6,206 nucleotides of DNA. It comes from an uncultured Eubacteriales bacterium. GTDB lineage: Bacteria > Bacillota_A > Clostridia > Oscillospirales > Oscillospiraceae. This document shows positions 6,184 through 6,206 of this stretch, piece after piece. The translations under genes and the position numbers were made by a program. Each line of letters starts with the position of its first letter. Positions within the stretch are counted from its first letter, which is position 1. The stretch covers positions 1-6,206 of the forward strand of contig USNH01000055.1 of the NCBI GenBank assembly GCA_900556015.1, read 5' to 3'. Below the pieces are notes generated by a model. It was not told the origin of the DNA, searched no databases, and saw nothing but the letters and a program-made list of their open reading frames with translations.

Positions 6184-6206
6184 TTCCCCGTTCCGAATGG
6201 AAGAAC

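Noticed and set aside
6190..6206. Possible regulatory hairpin (GTTC...GAAC) upstream of metG
   Set aside because: Arms are only four bases and the sequence is cut by the window edge, so it cannot be distinguished from chance.

Overview
The window is a GC-rich piece of bacterial chromosome. Strong GGAGG-type ribosome binding sites, a lipoprotein signal on the binding protein, a sugar-type ABC importer without its own ATPase, and a MetG with a fused C-terminal tRNA-binding domain together suggest a GC-rich Firmicute. A gut Clostridia of the Oscillospiraceae type is my best guess; this is inference from style, not from a marker gene.

Layout from left to right. Bases 1-83 hold palindromic, REP-like sequence followed by an intrinsic terminator for something upstream that lies outside the window. 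Bases 84-187 carry a plausible promoter and two small dyads. They lead into a three-gene operon on the + strand (188-2833): a lipoprotein solute-binding protein, a MalF-like permease and a MalG-like permease, with a 13-base gap and then an ATGA overlap. After 81 bases containing a second candidate promoter, an MFS transporter of the oxalate:formate antiporter (OFA) type follows (2915-4135, +). A strong hairpin, probably acting as a bidirectional terminator, separates it from methionyl-tRNA synthetase metG (4204-6168, -), which runs convergently and reaches almost to the right edge.

How they work together. The binding protein and two permeases should form one importer, probably for a sugar or similar small organic solute. 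The ATPase is not in the window and must be supplied by another locus, as is common for MsmX/MalK-type shared ATPases in Firmicutes. Both permeases are short for their family, and both lack the usual glutamate of the EAA coupling loop. This is the most unusual thing I found. The OFA-type transporter has its own promoter and very different codon use, and nothing ties it to the importer. metG is an ordinary housekeeping gene. I see no clear sign of a previously undescribed system, defence island, phage or mobile-element gene here.
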